Shown: positions 16,586-23,593 of the stretch, in pieces
How positions within the stretch are numbered: the first letter of the stretch is position 1
Layout of the letters: each line of letters opens with the position of its first letter
Source of the DNA: JBOFGK01 sp051649085
GTDB lineage: Bacteria; Bacillota_I; Bacilli_A; UBA3375
NCBI GenBank assembly: GCA_051649085.1
Contig: JBOFGK010000019.1
Location: forward strand, 1 to 35,955
Direction: 5' to 3'
DNA length: 35,955 bases
Program-made: the position numbers and the translations under genes
The notes under the pieces: generated by a model
The model's input: only the letters and a program-made list of their open reading frames with translations
What the model was told of the DNA's origin: nothing
Database searches by the model: none

Positions 16586-17446
16586 ATGACAAAAAAACAG
16601 ATAATAGAATTATTAAAAATCCGTGAATACCGAATTACTAAAAGTCGTGAGAGCTTAATTGAATTGTTTTGTGAAAACGAAAAAGATTATTTTTTATTCG
16701 ATGAATTATTAAAAATAGAAGCGGCAAAAGGTCATACAAATGTTGCGACAATGTATAATAATTTAGCAGTTCTGACAAAGGAAGGATTTGTTCGTGAATT
16801 TAATGTTCATGGTCAAAAAAATTTCCAAGTTGTTGATAAAAAACAATATGTTAATCTGATTTGCAATCGTTGTAAAGAAGTGAAAAATGTAATGGTTGAT
16901 GAACTATATAGTGTTCAAGAAGCAATTCGTAATCAGTTTAATTTCCGCGATCATACAACAGTAATGGAAATTTATGGTTGTTGTGATGCATGCCAACAAA
17001 TTCATTGTGAAAATTGCACAAAAACTTGTTCAAAGCACGAAATATGCATTAATGAAAATAATTATCCAATTGAAGAATTAGAAATAATGCGTTATTTAAC
17101 ACTTTTAAAGCGTGAATTCAATGACTTGAGAGATTTATCACTTGTATTTGTAAGTGAAGAAGAAATCCAAAAAATGAATCTAGAATTTAGAGGAATTGAT
17201 CGACCAACAGATGTTTTATCATTTGTTGAAGATGAAGAAGACTATTTAGGTGATTTAATTATTTGTTATCCGATTGCGAAAAAACAAGCAGTAGAATACG
17301 GACACAGTTTAGAACGAGAAATAATTTTTTTAATTACACATGGATATCTACATTTACAAGGATATGATCATGAAACAGAAGTAGAGGAAAAAGAAATGTT
17401 TAAACGTCAAGAGCAAATTCTTGAGAAGATTGGAGTAGGTCGATGA
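16586..17446 (+). CDS. Fur-family regulator fused to YbeY endoribonuclease
   Basis: 286 residues in one uninterrupted frame. Residues 1-140 are Fur-like: a winged helix with TNVATMYNNLAVLTKEGFVREF, then structural zinc pairs CNRC (93-96) and CDAC (133-136). The usual His cluster before the first CxxC is missing (DKKQYVNLICNRC), so the sensory metal site looks altered. Residues 137-154 add CENCTKTC and another Cys. Residues about 153-286 are a complete YbeY, the single-strand RNase for 16S rRNA 3'-end maturation: FRGIDRPTDVLSF, LGDLIICYPIAKKQA and the zinc triad HGYLHLQGYDH (H252, H256, H262). The only in-frame ATG near the junction is Met168, which would remove the first strand of YbeY, so a separate start is unlikely. 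Overlaps the next gene as ATGA. Confidence 0.9.
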   Translation: MTKKQIIELLKIREYRITKSRESLIELFCENEKDYFLFDELLKIEAAKGHTNVATMYNNLAVLTKEGFVREFNVHGQKNFQVVDKKQYVNLICNRCKEVKNVMVDELYSVQEAIRNQFNFRDHTTVMEIYGCCDACQQIHCENCTKTCSKHEICINENNYPIEELEIMRYLTLLKREFNDLRDLSLVFVSEEEIQKMNLEFRGIDRPTDVLSFVEDEEDYLGDLIICYPIAKKQAVEYGHSLEREIIFLITHGYLHLQGYDHETEVEEKEMFKRQEQILEKIGVGR

Positions 17447-17616
17447 AACTAGACAATAATTTAACTTATATTGAAACAATTGTTAATATTTTGGAGAAAG
17501 TTAATGATGAACAGCAAGAACAAAAAAAGAAAATTAAGTTGTTGTTTATCCTTATGACTACTCAATTTGTTCTAATAATAATTTTAGCCTTTACGGTACT
17601 GGGGTTAAGTGGATGA
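17443..17616 (+). CDS. Small single-pass membrane protein, unrecognised
   Basis: 57 residues. ATG 17443 overlaps the fusion gene's stop (ATGA) and its TGA (17614-17616) overlaps the rsmD ATG (17613) in the same way, which strongly supports translation. The first half is polar and helical with a Gln/Lys cluster (about 24-30); the second half is one membrane helix (about 33-54, LLFILMTTQFVLIIILAF and onward). In many Bacillota ybeY is followed by dgkA, a three-helix kinase; this protein is too short and lacks those helices. Function unknown. Confidence 0.75.
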   Translation: MKLDNNLTYIETIVNILEKVNDEQQEQKKKIKLLFILMTTQFVLIIILAFTVLGLSG

Positions 17617-18179
17617 GAATAATAGCGGGAAGTCATAAAAATCGAACAATTGTTACCCCTAGTGATATGGCAATTAGACCAACAACGGATCGGGCAAGAG
17701 AAGGTCTCTTTAATGTTTTACAAAATGAAATTGAAGGTTCAGTTTTTCTAGATTTGTTTGCTGGAACTGGTGCAATTGGATTTGAAGCACTAAGTCGTGG
17801 AGCTCAAAAAGTTGATAGTGTTGATAGTGCCAAAGAAAGTATAAATTTACTTAAACGTAATTCGAGTTCGATTGGTTTAGAATTGAATATTCATCAAGTA
17901 GATGCAATAAAGTTTTTGCAATGCTCAACAACTAATTATGATCATATTTTTATTGATCCACCTTATACATTTACATTTGAACAGCTTGTAGAAATGTTAG
18001 AGCTCATTTTAGAAAATAATTTGATCAAAGATGATGGTTTAGTCATCGTTGAAACGTCAAGAAGAGTAAAAAATATACAAGTAAATGGTTATTCTTTATA
18101 TAAAGAAAAAAAATATGGAAAAAGTATAATTTACTTTTTTGAAAGAGAGAACGATGAAAAAAATAGTATTCCCAGGTAG
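17613..18179 (+). CDS. rsmD: 16S rRNA (guanine(966)-N2)-methyltransferase
   Basis: 188 residues. Begins MRIIAGSHKNRTI as in the family; PTTDRAREGLFNVL, the SAM-binding LDLFAGTGAIGFEALSRGA, and the catalytic IDPPYTF motif (about 115) are present. It methylates G966 of 16S rRNA during small-subunit assembly. Its first bases overlap the small membrane protein gene and its end overlaps coaD by 26 bases. rsmD-coaD is a widespread gene pair. Confidence 0.95.
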   Translation: MRIIAGSHKNRTIVTPSDMAIRPTTDRAREGLFNVLQNEIEGSVFLDLFAGTGAIGFEALSRGAQKVDSVDSAKESINLLKRNSSSIGLELNIHQVDAIKFLQCSTTNYDHIFIDPPYTFTFEQLVEMLELILENNLIKDDGLVIVETSRRVKNIQVNGYSLYKEKKYGKSIIYFFERENDEKNSIPR

Positions 18180-18651
18180 TTTTGATCCTTTAACTATTGG
18201 ACATTTAGATATTATTGAGCGTTTAGCTAAGACTTCAAATGATTATTCAAATGAAATTCATATTGTTGTAGCAAAAAATGCGAAAAAAAATTCTCTATTT
18301 ACAACAGAAGAGAAGTTAACTAGTATAAAAGCTGCAACGGCTCATTTACCAAATGTTCAAGTGGTTGCAATTGAAGGTTTAGTGGTTGAATATTGCCGAG
18401 AAATTAATTGTCGAATAATAGCTCGTGGAGTTAGAACAGTTCATGATTTTACATCAGAACAAATTTTGAATTATTCTAATAAAGCTATTGATGATGATAT
18501 TGAGACAATTATATTATTTTCTAAACCAGAACACATTCATGTATCTTCTAGTGGTGTTCGTGAATTAATAAATTTTAAACGTTCATTTGATCATCTAGTC
18601 CCAGAGTTTATTAGTAAAATGATAAAAGAAAAGCTGGCTAAATATATTTAA
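18154..18651 (+). CDS. coaD: Phosphopantetheine adenylyltransferase
   Basis: 165 residues. It makes dephospho-CoA from 4'-phosphopantetheine and ATP. The nucleotidyltransferase signature PGSFDPLTIGHLDII with the TIGH motif is at the N terminus, and the second motif SSSGVREL is near the C terminus. The frame opens at a TTG (18139), but ATG 18154 preceded by GAGAG gives the standard start MKKIVFPGSFDP and is chosen. It ends the long plus-strand block, followed by a bidirectional terminator. Confidence 0.96.
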   Translation: MKKIVFPGSFDPLTIGHLDIIERLAKTSNDYSNEIHIVVAKNAKKNSLFTTEEKLTSIKAATAHLPNVQVVAIEGLVVEYCREINCRIIARGVRTVHDFTSEQILNYSNKAIDDDIETIILFSKPEHIHVSSSGVRELINFKRSFDHLVPEFISKMIKEKLAKYI

Positions 18652-18655
18652 ATAA

Positions 18656-18687
18656 AAAACCGAGAAAATTTTTCTCAGTTTTTTTTT
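18656..18687. terminator. Bidirectional terminator after coaD and the Smr gene
   Basis: GAGAAA (18662-18667) pairs with TTTCTC (18671-18676), extended outward by AAC/GTT. A T-run follows on the plus strand (18679-18687), and AAAAAA before it gives a T-run on the minus strand. It overlaps the stop codon of the convergent Smr gene. Confidence 0.85.
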
Positions 18688-18938
18688 GTACTAGGCTTAT
18701 TTTTTATGTGGACTAATGTCGCACCAGCACCACCTAAACCAATTGGAGCAATTGAATAACTCTCTACCATTGGATTGGTGCTTAAATACTGCCAACACAT
18801 CTCTTTTAAGACATATTCACCATATCCATGAACAACTACACAAACTGTGTTTCTTTGCATATAGCATTCTTTTATGAATGTTTGGAGATTGATTTGAGCA
18901 AGAGAGGCTATTTGTCCGTGTAAGTCTAATTTTTTCAT
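18675..18938 (-). CDS. Stand-alone Smr domain protein
   Basis: 87 residues, essentially one Smr domain: LDLHG at the start, VVVHGYGEYVLKEMCWQYL with the HGxG motif in the middle, and GGAGATLVHI at the end. Smr domains, best known from the C terminus of MutS2, are nucleases or nucleic-acid binders, recently linked to cleavage of mRNA at stalled or collided ribosomes. No MutS2 ATPase is attached. Its ATG overlaps the stop of the upstream membrane protein gene by four bases, so the two are coupled. Its own substrate is unknown. Confidence 0.88.
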   Translation of the reverse strand: MKKLDLHGQIASLAQINLQTFIKECYMQRNTVCVVVHGYGEYVLKEMCWQYLSTNPMVESYSIAPIGLGGAGATLVHIKNKPSTKKN

Positions 18939-20272
18939 TTTAAACCACGCTTCTTTGCCTTAGAAACATAAATTATATAAATAAGTAGTGCAATAAGCAG
19001 TGTGATGAAAATAAAGCTAATTGATAAAGTAAATAAGTATGCAGTATAGCATATTAGAACGACAATAAACATGATTGATAAATCACTGAAAACTCGCCAA
19101 TCTTTAAAGCCGTTTTTAAAGAATGATAAAATTTGAAATAAAACAGTTAAACTGATAATAAAGGATATTGATACTAGATAGAAACTATCAAATGCTCTAA
19201 AATTATTTAAGAAAATAAGCCCAGTTGGCATAGCAAATGCAAGTGTCATTAAGTAATTTTGAAAAGCGATTGAAAGTATTAAAATAAAAAGCGTGATGAA
19301 AAGATAAAAGGTAGCAGTTGAAAAATTATTGAATGAGACATTTACTTTTAAAAAATCGTAGTAGACAAAGGTTAGTGCGTAGATTAAAATAACATTGATG
19401 GCTTTTGGGAAAATTGCTTGTATCCCAGACCAAATTGCTAAATAAATATCTTTTTCTTGAAAATAATCATGTGCATAAACTTGAATTTCTGCAAAAATAA
19501 TTAGATGCACAAGCACAAAAAATGTAAATAATACTAAAAGAGCAATAAATGATAAATTAAAGACAAAGAATGAACTAATTGCAATAACTGAGTAAAAAAC
19601 AGCGATTAGTAGATGGAGTTTAAGATCGGTTTTTGGACTGTGTTCAATACTTAATTTACTAGATGGTACAAATTCAAAAATTCTTTTCAGATCAATATGA
19701 TACCCAATTGCATAGTTAAAACTATAATCAATTAACCTTTTCAGGAACCACCATAAAGCAGGAAGATTTAATAAGAATAATAAGACATACATACGAGAAT
19801 CAATTTGTGGTATCAATAAATGGGTCATGATAATAATATTTAAAGAAAAAAGTGATAAGACTCCAAACATTGGCATTACAAAGGCACTTACAGCAAAACG
19901 TGCAATGTTTTTACGAATGTAATCAATTGATGTTATTTCAAATACATTGGAAAAGGCAAGTAATAAGTGTGAGATAATATTTTTGTATTTCAACGAATGT
20001 CGATTAATATAATTGTTCAAATGTCGATCTACTCCAACTAAATAAAATAGTTCAGATAGAATATAAAAGTTGAAAACTAGGACAAGTAGTAAGATATGAT
20101 CAATAGTTAGAAAACCTAGTAGTATGTTGACATATTTCAAGATGACAGCAATTGGATTTGTATTACTTAAAAAAAGTATTAAGAAAATACCAATTACAAT
20201 TGCTGTATTTGTATTTGAAAATTTTTTGATAACCGCTAAAAGAAGTATTAAAAATAAAATAGTTAAAATCAT
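18935..20272 (-). CDS. Multi-pass integral membrane protein, unrecognised
   Basis: 445 residues with roughly 11-12 hydrophobic helices and short polar loops. The longest soluble loop (about 185-220) is basic/polar (LKRIFEFVPSSKLSIEHSPKTDLK). The general look, including an FSNVFEITSIDYIRK loop in the first half and AFAMPTGLIFLNN in the second, recalls secondary transporters of the ion-transporter type, but I see no decisive motif. The start at 20272 has AAAGGTG upstream. The gene is translationally coupled to the Smr gene. TATAAT with TGT on the minus strand (20289-20294) lies very close to the start and may be its promoter, although that leader would be extremely short. Confidence 0.75.
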   Translation of the reverse strand: MILTILFLILLLAVIKKFSNTNTAIVIGIFLILFLSNTNPIAVILKYVNILLGFLTIDHILLLVLVFNFYILSELFYLVGVDRHLNNYINRHSLKYKNIISHLLLAFSNVFEITSIDYIRKNIARFAVSAFVMPMFGVLSLFSLNIIIMTHLLIPQIDSRMYVLLFLLNLPALWWFLKRLIDYSFNYAIGYHIDLKRIFEFVPSSKLSIEHSPKTDLKLHLLIAVFYSVIAISSFFVFNLSFIALLVLFTFFVLVHLIIFAEIQVYAHDYFQEKDIYLAIWSGIQAIFPKAINVILIYALTFVYYDFLKVNVSFNNFSTATFYLFITLFILILSIAFQNYLMTLAFAMPTGLIFLNNFRAFDSFYLVSISFIISLTVLFQILSFFKNGFKDWRVFSDLSIMFIVVLICYTAYLFTLSISFIFITLLIALLIYIIYVSKAKKRGLK

Positions 20273-20402
20273 ATTATCACCTTTACATATTATAACACGG
20301 ATTAGTAGTAAAATCTAGAATAATAGTTTAAAATGGTTTTCCAAAAGAATTTAATTTAGTGAAACAAAATCTATAAAAAAGAAAAGTAAATGGTAAGAAT
20401 AT

Positions 20403-20426
20403 AAAAAAAAAGACTTTGTAGTCTTT
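20403..20426 (-). terminator. Terminator of the seven-tRNA operon
   Basis: AAAGACT (20409-20415) and AGTCTTT (20420-20426) form a seven-bp stem with a four-base loop; on the minus strand it is followed by a long T-run (complement of 20403-20408). It lies about 27 bases past the last tRNA. Confidence 0.85.
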
Positions 20427-20453
20427 ATATATTTTGCTTATATAAATTCAAAT

Positions 20454-20528
20454 TGGAGCGGATGATGGGAATCGAACCCACGTCACCAGCTTGGAAGGCT
20501 GGGGTAATAGCCGTTATACGACATCCGC
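20454..20528 (-). tRNA. tRNA-Gly (anticodon TCC)
   Basis: 75 bases including encoded CCA. The anticodon loop CTTCCAA closes on CCAGC/GCTGG; T arm GTGGG-TTCGATT-CCCAT. Last gene of the seven-tRNA operon. Two identical copies lie at 30341-30415 and 30516-30590. Confidence 0.96.
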
Positions 20529-20536
20529 AAAAAAAA

Positions 20537-20612
20537 TGGTGACCCGTACGGGACTCGAACCCGTGAATGCATGCGTGAAAGGCATGTGTGTTAACCGCTT
20601 CACCAACGGGCC
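20537..20612 (-). tRNA. tRNA-Glu (anticodon TTC)
   Basis: 76 bases with CCA. The anticodon loop CTTTCAC sits on CATGC/GCATG; the acceptor GGCCCGT pairs with ACGGGTC (one G-U). Sixth in the operon. Confidence 0.96.
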
Positions 20613-20628
20613 AAACAAAAAAAAATAA

Positions 20629-20704
20629 TGGCGCCCACGACAGGACTCGAACCTGTGACCTAACGGTTAACAGCCGTTTGCTCTACCAACTGAGCTACAT
20701 GGGC
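20629..20704 (-). tRNA. tRNA-Asn (anticodon GTT)
   Basis: 76 bases with CCA. The anticodon loop CTGTTAA sits on AACGG/CCGTT; T loop TTCGAGT. A 93-base AT-rich spacer separates it from the upstream tRNA-Met, the longest gap in the operon. Confidence 0.96.
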
Positions 20705-20797
20705 AACATCTTAAATTGAGCTATACTCAACACAATATTTATTTTATCATATTTTTTTGTTTGTGTCAAACATTTTTTTTATTTTTTTGAAATTTTT

Positions 20798-20874
20798 TGG
20801 TAGCGGCGGAGGGAATCGAACCCCCGACCTCACGGGTATGAACCGTACGCTCTAGCCATCTGAGCTACACCGCC
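20798..20874 (-). tRNA. Elongator tRNA-Met (anticodon CAT)
   Basis: 77 bases with CCA. The anticodon loop TTCATAC lies on an ACGG/CCGT stem. The acceptor begins G-C paired and the anticodon stem lacks the three G-C pairs of initiators, so this is the elongator; it closely resembles the Bacillus elongator tRNA-Met as I remember it. Confidence 0.94.
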
Positions 20875-20881
20875 AAAAAAA

Positions 20882-20958
20882 TGGTCGAGATGACAGGATT
20901 CGAACCTGCGACCCCTTGGTCCCAAACCAAGTGCTCTACCAAGCTGAGCTACATCTCG
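20882..20958 (-). tRNA. tRNA-Pro (anticodon TGG)
   Basis: 77 bases with CCA. The anticodon loop TTTGGGA sits on CTTGG/CCAAG; acceptor CGAGATG/CATCTCG. Confidence 0.96.
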
Positions 20959-20971
20959 TTGTTGTTAATAA

Positions 20972-21048
20972 TGGCACGCCCGAGAGGACTTGAACCCCCA
21001 GCCTCTTGATCCGTAGTCAAGCGCTCTATCCAATTGAGCTACGGGCGC
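20972..21048 (-). tRNA. tRNA-Arg (anticodon ACG)
   Basis: 77 bases with CCA. The anticodon loop CTACGGA sits on CTTGA/TCAAG. A34 is expected to be edited to inosine by TadA so that CGN codons are read. The T stem contains G-U wobbles. Confidence 0.95.
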
Positions 21049-21055
21049 ATTTAAA

Positions 21056-21131
21056 TGGTGGAGAATGACGGGCTCGAACCGCCGACCCTCTGCTTGTAAG
21101 GCAGATGCTCTCCCAACTGAGCTAATTCTCC
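21056..21131 (-). tRNA. tRNA-Val (anticodon TAC)
   Basis: 76 bases with CCA. The anticodon loop CTTACAA sits on CTGC/GCAG; acceptor GGAGAAT/ATTCTCC. First gene after the operon promoter. Confidence 0.96.
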
Positions 21132-21145
21132 AAGACAACAAGATT

Positions 21146-21174
21146 ATTATAGCATTATTAAAAGGAGATGTCAA
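21146..21174 (-). promoter_or_regulatory. Promoter of the seven-tRNA operon
   Basis: On the minus strand TTGACA (complement of 21169-21174), a 17-bp spacer, then TATAAT (complement of 21146-21151) with a TGC extended -10: full consensus. Transcription starts a few bases before tRNA-Val and runs Val-Arg-Pro-Met-Asn-Glu-Gly. Confidence 0.95.
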
Positions 21175-21636
21175 GAGAAAAATTAATTTTTTTCAAAAAA
21201 AACGATCTAAACGTTGAAATGCCTGCGTTTAACGAGGTAATTCAAGATTTGTTTATATAGTAAGTAAGTTAATTTATTTAATATTTATAGGAAAAAATTG
21301 AAAGTTCGAGAAGAATATATATATTTTCCCCATGTATACATTGATACAAAATTACAATTTGCGAAAATGTATGGAACATAAATTAATCGATTGTTGTGAA
21401 TTTTTCACAAGATATTATTTATTTATAATAGTGCTTTAGTTATCGCAAATCAGCTGCTTGACTCTCAAGCTTACTTATATATCACTAATGTCAAAACTAA
21501 TTTTTCATCGATTATAGAAAGTGAGTAATTTTCAGTATTTTATCTATGAAAAGCCAATAATAAAATAATTTATAGTTTAAAACCTAGATATATGGTAAAA
21601 TAGAATTGAGTGAAAAAGATATTAGTGGAGGTTGGA
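21175..21636. other. AT-rich intergenic region upstream of the corA-type gene
   Basis: About 460 bases without a supported gene. It contains several dyads: AAACG/CGTTT near 21210-21231; TTGTGAA-TTT-TTCACAA (21394-21410), a perfect 7-3-7 operator-like palindrome; and GCTTGA-CTC-TCAAGC (21456-21470). I looked for the M-box (Mg2+) riboswitch and did not recognise its conserved blocks. Confidence 0.5.
21593..21601 (+). promoter_or_regulatory. Probable promoter of the corA-type gene
   Basis: TGGTAAAAT: extended -10 with TAAAAT at 21596-21601, 36 bases before the start codon. No convincing -35. Confidence 0.5.
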
Positions 21637-22569
21637 ATGTTAAAGATCTACAAAACTATTAGTGGAAAAACGATAGAAATCGATACTTTTGAAAAAGATA
21701 CGTGGGTTTCATTAATTGATCCAACTAAAGAAGAAATTGCTTTGGTTTGTGAAAAAACTGGAGCATACGATTATTTTATTGCTGATGCATTAGATTTTGA
21801 TGAAAGATCTCGTATTGAAAATGAAGATGATCAAACGCTTATTATAATTAATGCCAGTGTACCGAATATTGAAGTAGTTAATTCAGTTGTTTATTCAACG
21901 ATTCCGATTGGAATAATTGTTGTTGGTAATTTCATTATAACAGTATCAGCGTTTGAGATAAAAAAAATAACTCAAATGCTTGCTAAGCATGGGGAAATAA
22001 ATACACAAAAACGTTCGAGACTTACAATACAAATAATGTATCATTTATCATCTCAATATATTGAATCGTTAAACAGACTAGAAAAATTAACGGAAAAAAT
22101 CGAGGACCACTTATATACAACGATGAAAAATGAACAGATGATTGAACTATTGGAAATTGAAAAATCACTGGTTTATTTTACGACAAATTTGCGTGAAAAT
22201 GAACGAGTAATTTTACGATTATTTAGATTTAACTATTTGACTCGTTTTGAAGAAGATGAAGACTTATTGGAAGATACACTAATCGAAATCAAACAGGCGG
22301 CAAGTATGGCGGAAATTAATAGCAACATTTTGAAGAGTATTCGCGAGACAATGTCGTCAATTATTTCAAATAACTTGAACCATATTATGAAGATTTTAGC
22401 AAGTATTACAATTATTTTAACTGTCCCAACAATGGTTTTTAGCTTCTTTGGAATGAATGTTTACTTAGGTGATGGTGAAAATCCTATAAATACTATTATA
22501 ATTATCATTGGGACTTTTTCTTCGACATTTATTTTATATAAAATTATGAAAAATAAAAATATGTTTTAA
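21637..22569 (+). CDS. corA: CorA-family divalent cation transporter
   Basis: 310 residues. A soluble N-terminal domain (about 1-240) with long helices (IMYHLSSQYIESLNRLEKLTEKIEDHLY) leads into two C-terminal membrane helices. The first ends with the signature FFGMNVYL (GMN about 272-274); the second is TIIIIIGTFSSTFILYKIM, followed by a short Lys-rich tail. CorA pentamers take up Mg2+, or Co2+/Ni2+ in some members; selectivity cannot be read from this sequence. The frame could start at 21610, but ATG 21637 has GTGGAGG upstream and matches family starts. Monocistronic. Confidence 0.93.
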   Translation: MLKIYKTISGKTIEIDTFEKDTWVSLIDPTKEEIALVCEKTGAYDYFIADALDFDERSRIENEDDQTLIIINASVPNIEVVNSVVYSTIPIGIIVVGNFIITVSAFEIKKITQMLAKHGEINTQKRSRLTIQIMYHLSSQYIESLNRLEKLTEKIEDHLYTTMKNEQMIELLEIEKSLVYFTTNLRENERVILRLFRFNYLTRFEEDEDLLEDTLIEIKQAASMAEINSNILKSIRETMSSIISNNLNHIMKILASITIILTVPTMVFSFFGMNVYLGDGENPINTIIIIIGTFSSTFILYKIMKNKNMF

Positions 22570-22602
22570 AAAAATATCTAATAAAAATGAGTATATTTTA
22601 AA

Positions 22603-22632
22603 GTGTTTTTTTGGAAAAAAACTAAAAAACAC
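22603..22632 (+). repeat. Inverted repeat after the corA-type gene
   Basis: GTGTTTTTT (22603-22611) and AAAAAACAC (22624-22632) are perfect complements; an inner alternative pairs GTTTTTTT with AAAAAAAC. No T-run follows on the plus strand, so it is only a possible weak terminator. Confidence 0.4.
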
Positions 22633-22641
22633 AAAAAATTG

Positions 22642-22670
22642 TTGCATTTATTTTTGATTTATGATAAACT
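22642..22670 (+). promoter_or_regulatory. Promoter of tRNA-Ile(CAT)
   Basis: TTGCAT (22642-22647), 17-bp spacer, TAAACT (22665-22670) with TGA just before it (extended -10). Predicted start near 22677. Confidence 0.7.
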
Positions 22671-22703
22671 TATATTTGGTTAGAAAAATAGTAACCAAAT
22701 ATA
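22671..22703 (+). repeat. 12-bp inverted repeat in the tRNA-Ile leader
   Basis: TATATTTGGTTA (22671-22682) and TAACCAAATATA (22692-22703) are perfect complements around a nine-base loop, ending three bases before the mature tRNA 5' end. It would form a hairpin in the precursor next to the RNase P cut site. Confidence 0.75.
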
Positions 22704-22706
22704 GAT

Positions 22707-22783
22707 GGACCCTTAGCTCAGTTGGTTAGAGCTCCCGGCTCATAACCGGGCGGTCGCTGGTTCAAATCCTGCAGGGTCCACCA
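22707..22783 (+). tRNA. tRNA-Ile (anticodon CAT, lysidine type)
   Basis: 77 bases with CCA. The anticodon loop CTCATAA sits on CCCGG/CCGGG. The CAT anticodon reads as Met by rule, but GGACCCTTAGCTCAGTTGG and the overall body match the Firmicute/Mollicute isoleucine tRNA whose C34 becomes lysidine through TilS to read AUA. A separate elongator tRNA-Met is present at 20798-20874. It stands alone with its own promoter and terminator. Confidence 0.85.
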
Positions 22784-22793
22784 AAATACAAAA

Positions 22794-22822
22794 AAGACGT
22801 TTTTAAACGCCTTATTTTTTTT
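22794..22822. terminator. Terminator of tRNA-Ile, shared with the RpiR-type gene
   Basis: AAGACGTTT (22794-22802) and AAACGCCTT (22805-22813) pair with one mismatch, followed by a T-run (22815-22822). The minus-strand reading also ends in T's, so it can serve the convergent gene. Confidence 0.8.
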
Positions 22823-23558
22823 AATCATAAATTCGATCCATAAGTTCTTGAGTTAAAATCTCAAGGTAAATATAAAATAAAGTTCGACCTCTAATTATAC
22901 GTCGATCATATCTTTCTTTTCGACTGAGTAAATTAATGTATAAATCGGATTCACGTTCTAGAATATTGTTCACGTAACCACTGATAACAACTGTTCGAAT
23001 ATTTCTTGACTTACAAAGTTTTAAAATTTCATGAATTTTTTGAGTTTTTCCACTAACAGTTAAAACGACCATTAATTTATTTTCTTCAACTTTTGCTAAA
23101 TCTAAATCAAACAAATATTCATCGTAATTGGAAACAAAACTTTTACTTGTAGCAAGATGTAGCCGTGGAGCAAAATATTCAGCAACTTTTAAACTTGGTC
23201 CGCGACCATAAAAATAGACTTTTTCTGAACTATCAATTAATGAAATTAATTCTTCGATTTTTGTTTGATCGTAATTTGAAAAGAAACTTAAGATTTTTTC
23301 TCGTTGATATTCAAAAGGAGAATTATCATTTAAATCTTCATGTCGTTTATGACGCAATTCATATTGTAATTCTTTATAACCGCTTAGTCCTAATTTTTTA
23401 CAATATTTTGTGATTTTTGAGGGTGATACACTACAAAACTCTGCAATTTCAGTAATTGACATACCAATAATTGTACTAATGTTTGCTTCAATTAATTGGG
23501 AAATATTATATTCGGTTTGTGAAAGCTTAGTTCCATATAAAAACTTCAAATTGTGCAT
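22821..23558 (-). CDS. RpiR-family transcriptional regulator (HTH + SIS)
   Basis: 245 residues. The N-terminal helix-turn-helix (about 1-75; SITEIAEFCSVSPSKITKYCKKLG) is followed by a sugar isomerase (SIS) domain (about 95-235; KVYFYGRGPSLKVAEYFAPRL and VVLTVSGKTQKIHEILKLC). Such regulators sense phosphosugars and control sugar or amino-sugar catabolism. No sugar genes are adjacent, so its target may lie elsewhere or it may control cshA or itself. The start at 23558 has AAGGAG upstream, and a near-consensus promoter sits at 23594-23623. Confidence 0.9.
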   Translation of the reverse strand: MHNLKFLYGTKLSQTEYNISQLIEANISTIIGMSITEIAEFCSVSPSKITKYCKKLGLSGYKELQYELRHKRHEDLNDNSPFEYQREKILSFFSNYDQTKIEELISLIDSSEKVYFYGRGPSLKVAEYFAPRLHLATSKSFVSNYDEYLFDLDLAKVEENKLMVVLTVSGKTQKIHEILKLCKSRNIRTVVISGYVNNILERESDLYINLLSRKERYDRRIIRGRTLFYIYLEILTQELMDRIYD

Positions 23559-23593
23559 CCATCTCCTTATGTAAAATATAGTTAATTTATTAA

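Noticed and set aside
20965..21174. Minus-strand frame of about 69 codons across the tRNA cluster
   Set aside because: It runs through tRNA-Arg and tRNA-Val, and its peptide is the translated tRNA sequence seen in many spurious annotations.
21331..21440. 35-codon frame starting ATGTATACATTG upstream of the corA-type gene
   Set aside because: No Shine-Dalgarno site and no promoter; AT-rich composition explains it.
21175..21636. Possible M-box Mg2+ riboswitch before the corA-type gene
   Set aside because: The conserved M-box sequence blocks are not recognisable; only simple dyads are present.
22707..22783. Calling the CAT-anticodon tRNA an initiator or elongator tRNA-Met
   Set aside because: Body sequence fits the lysidine-type tRNA-Ile, and a typical elongator tRNA-Met is at 20798-20874.
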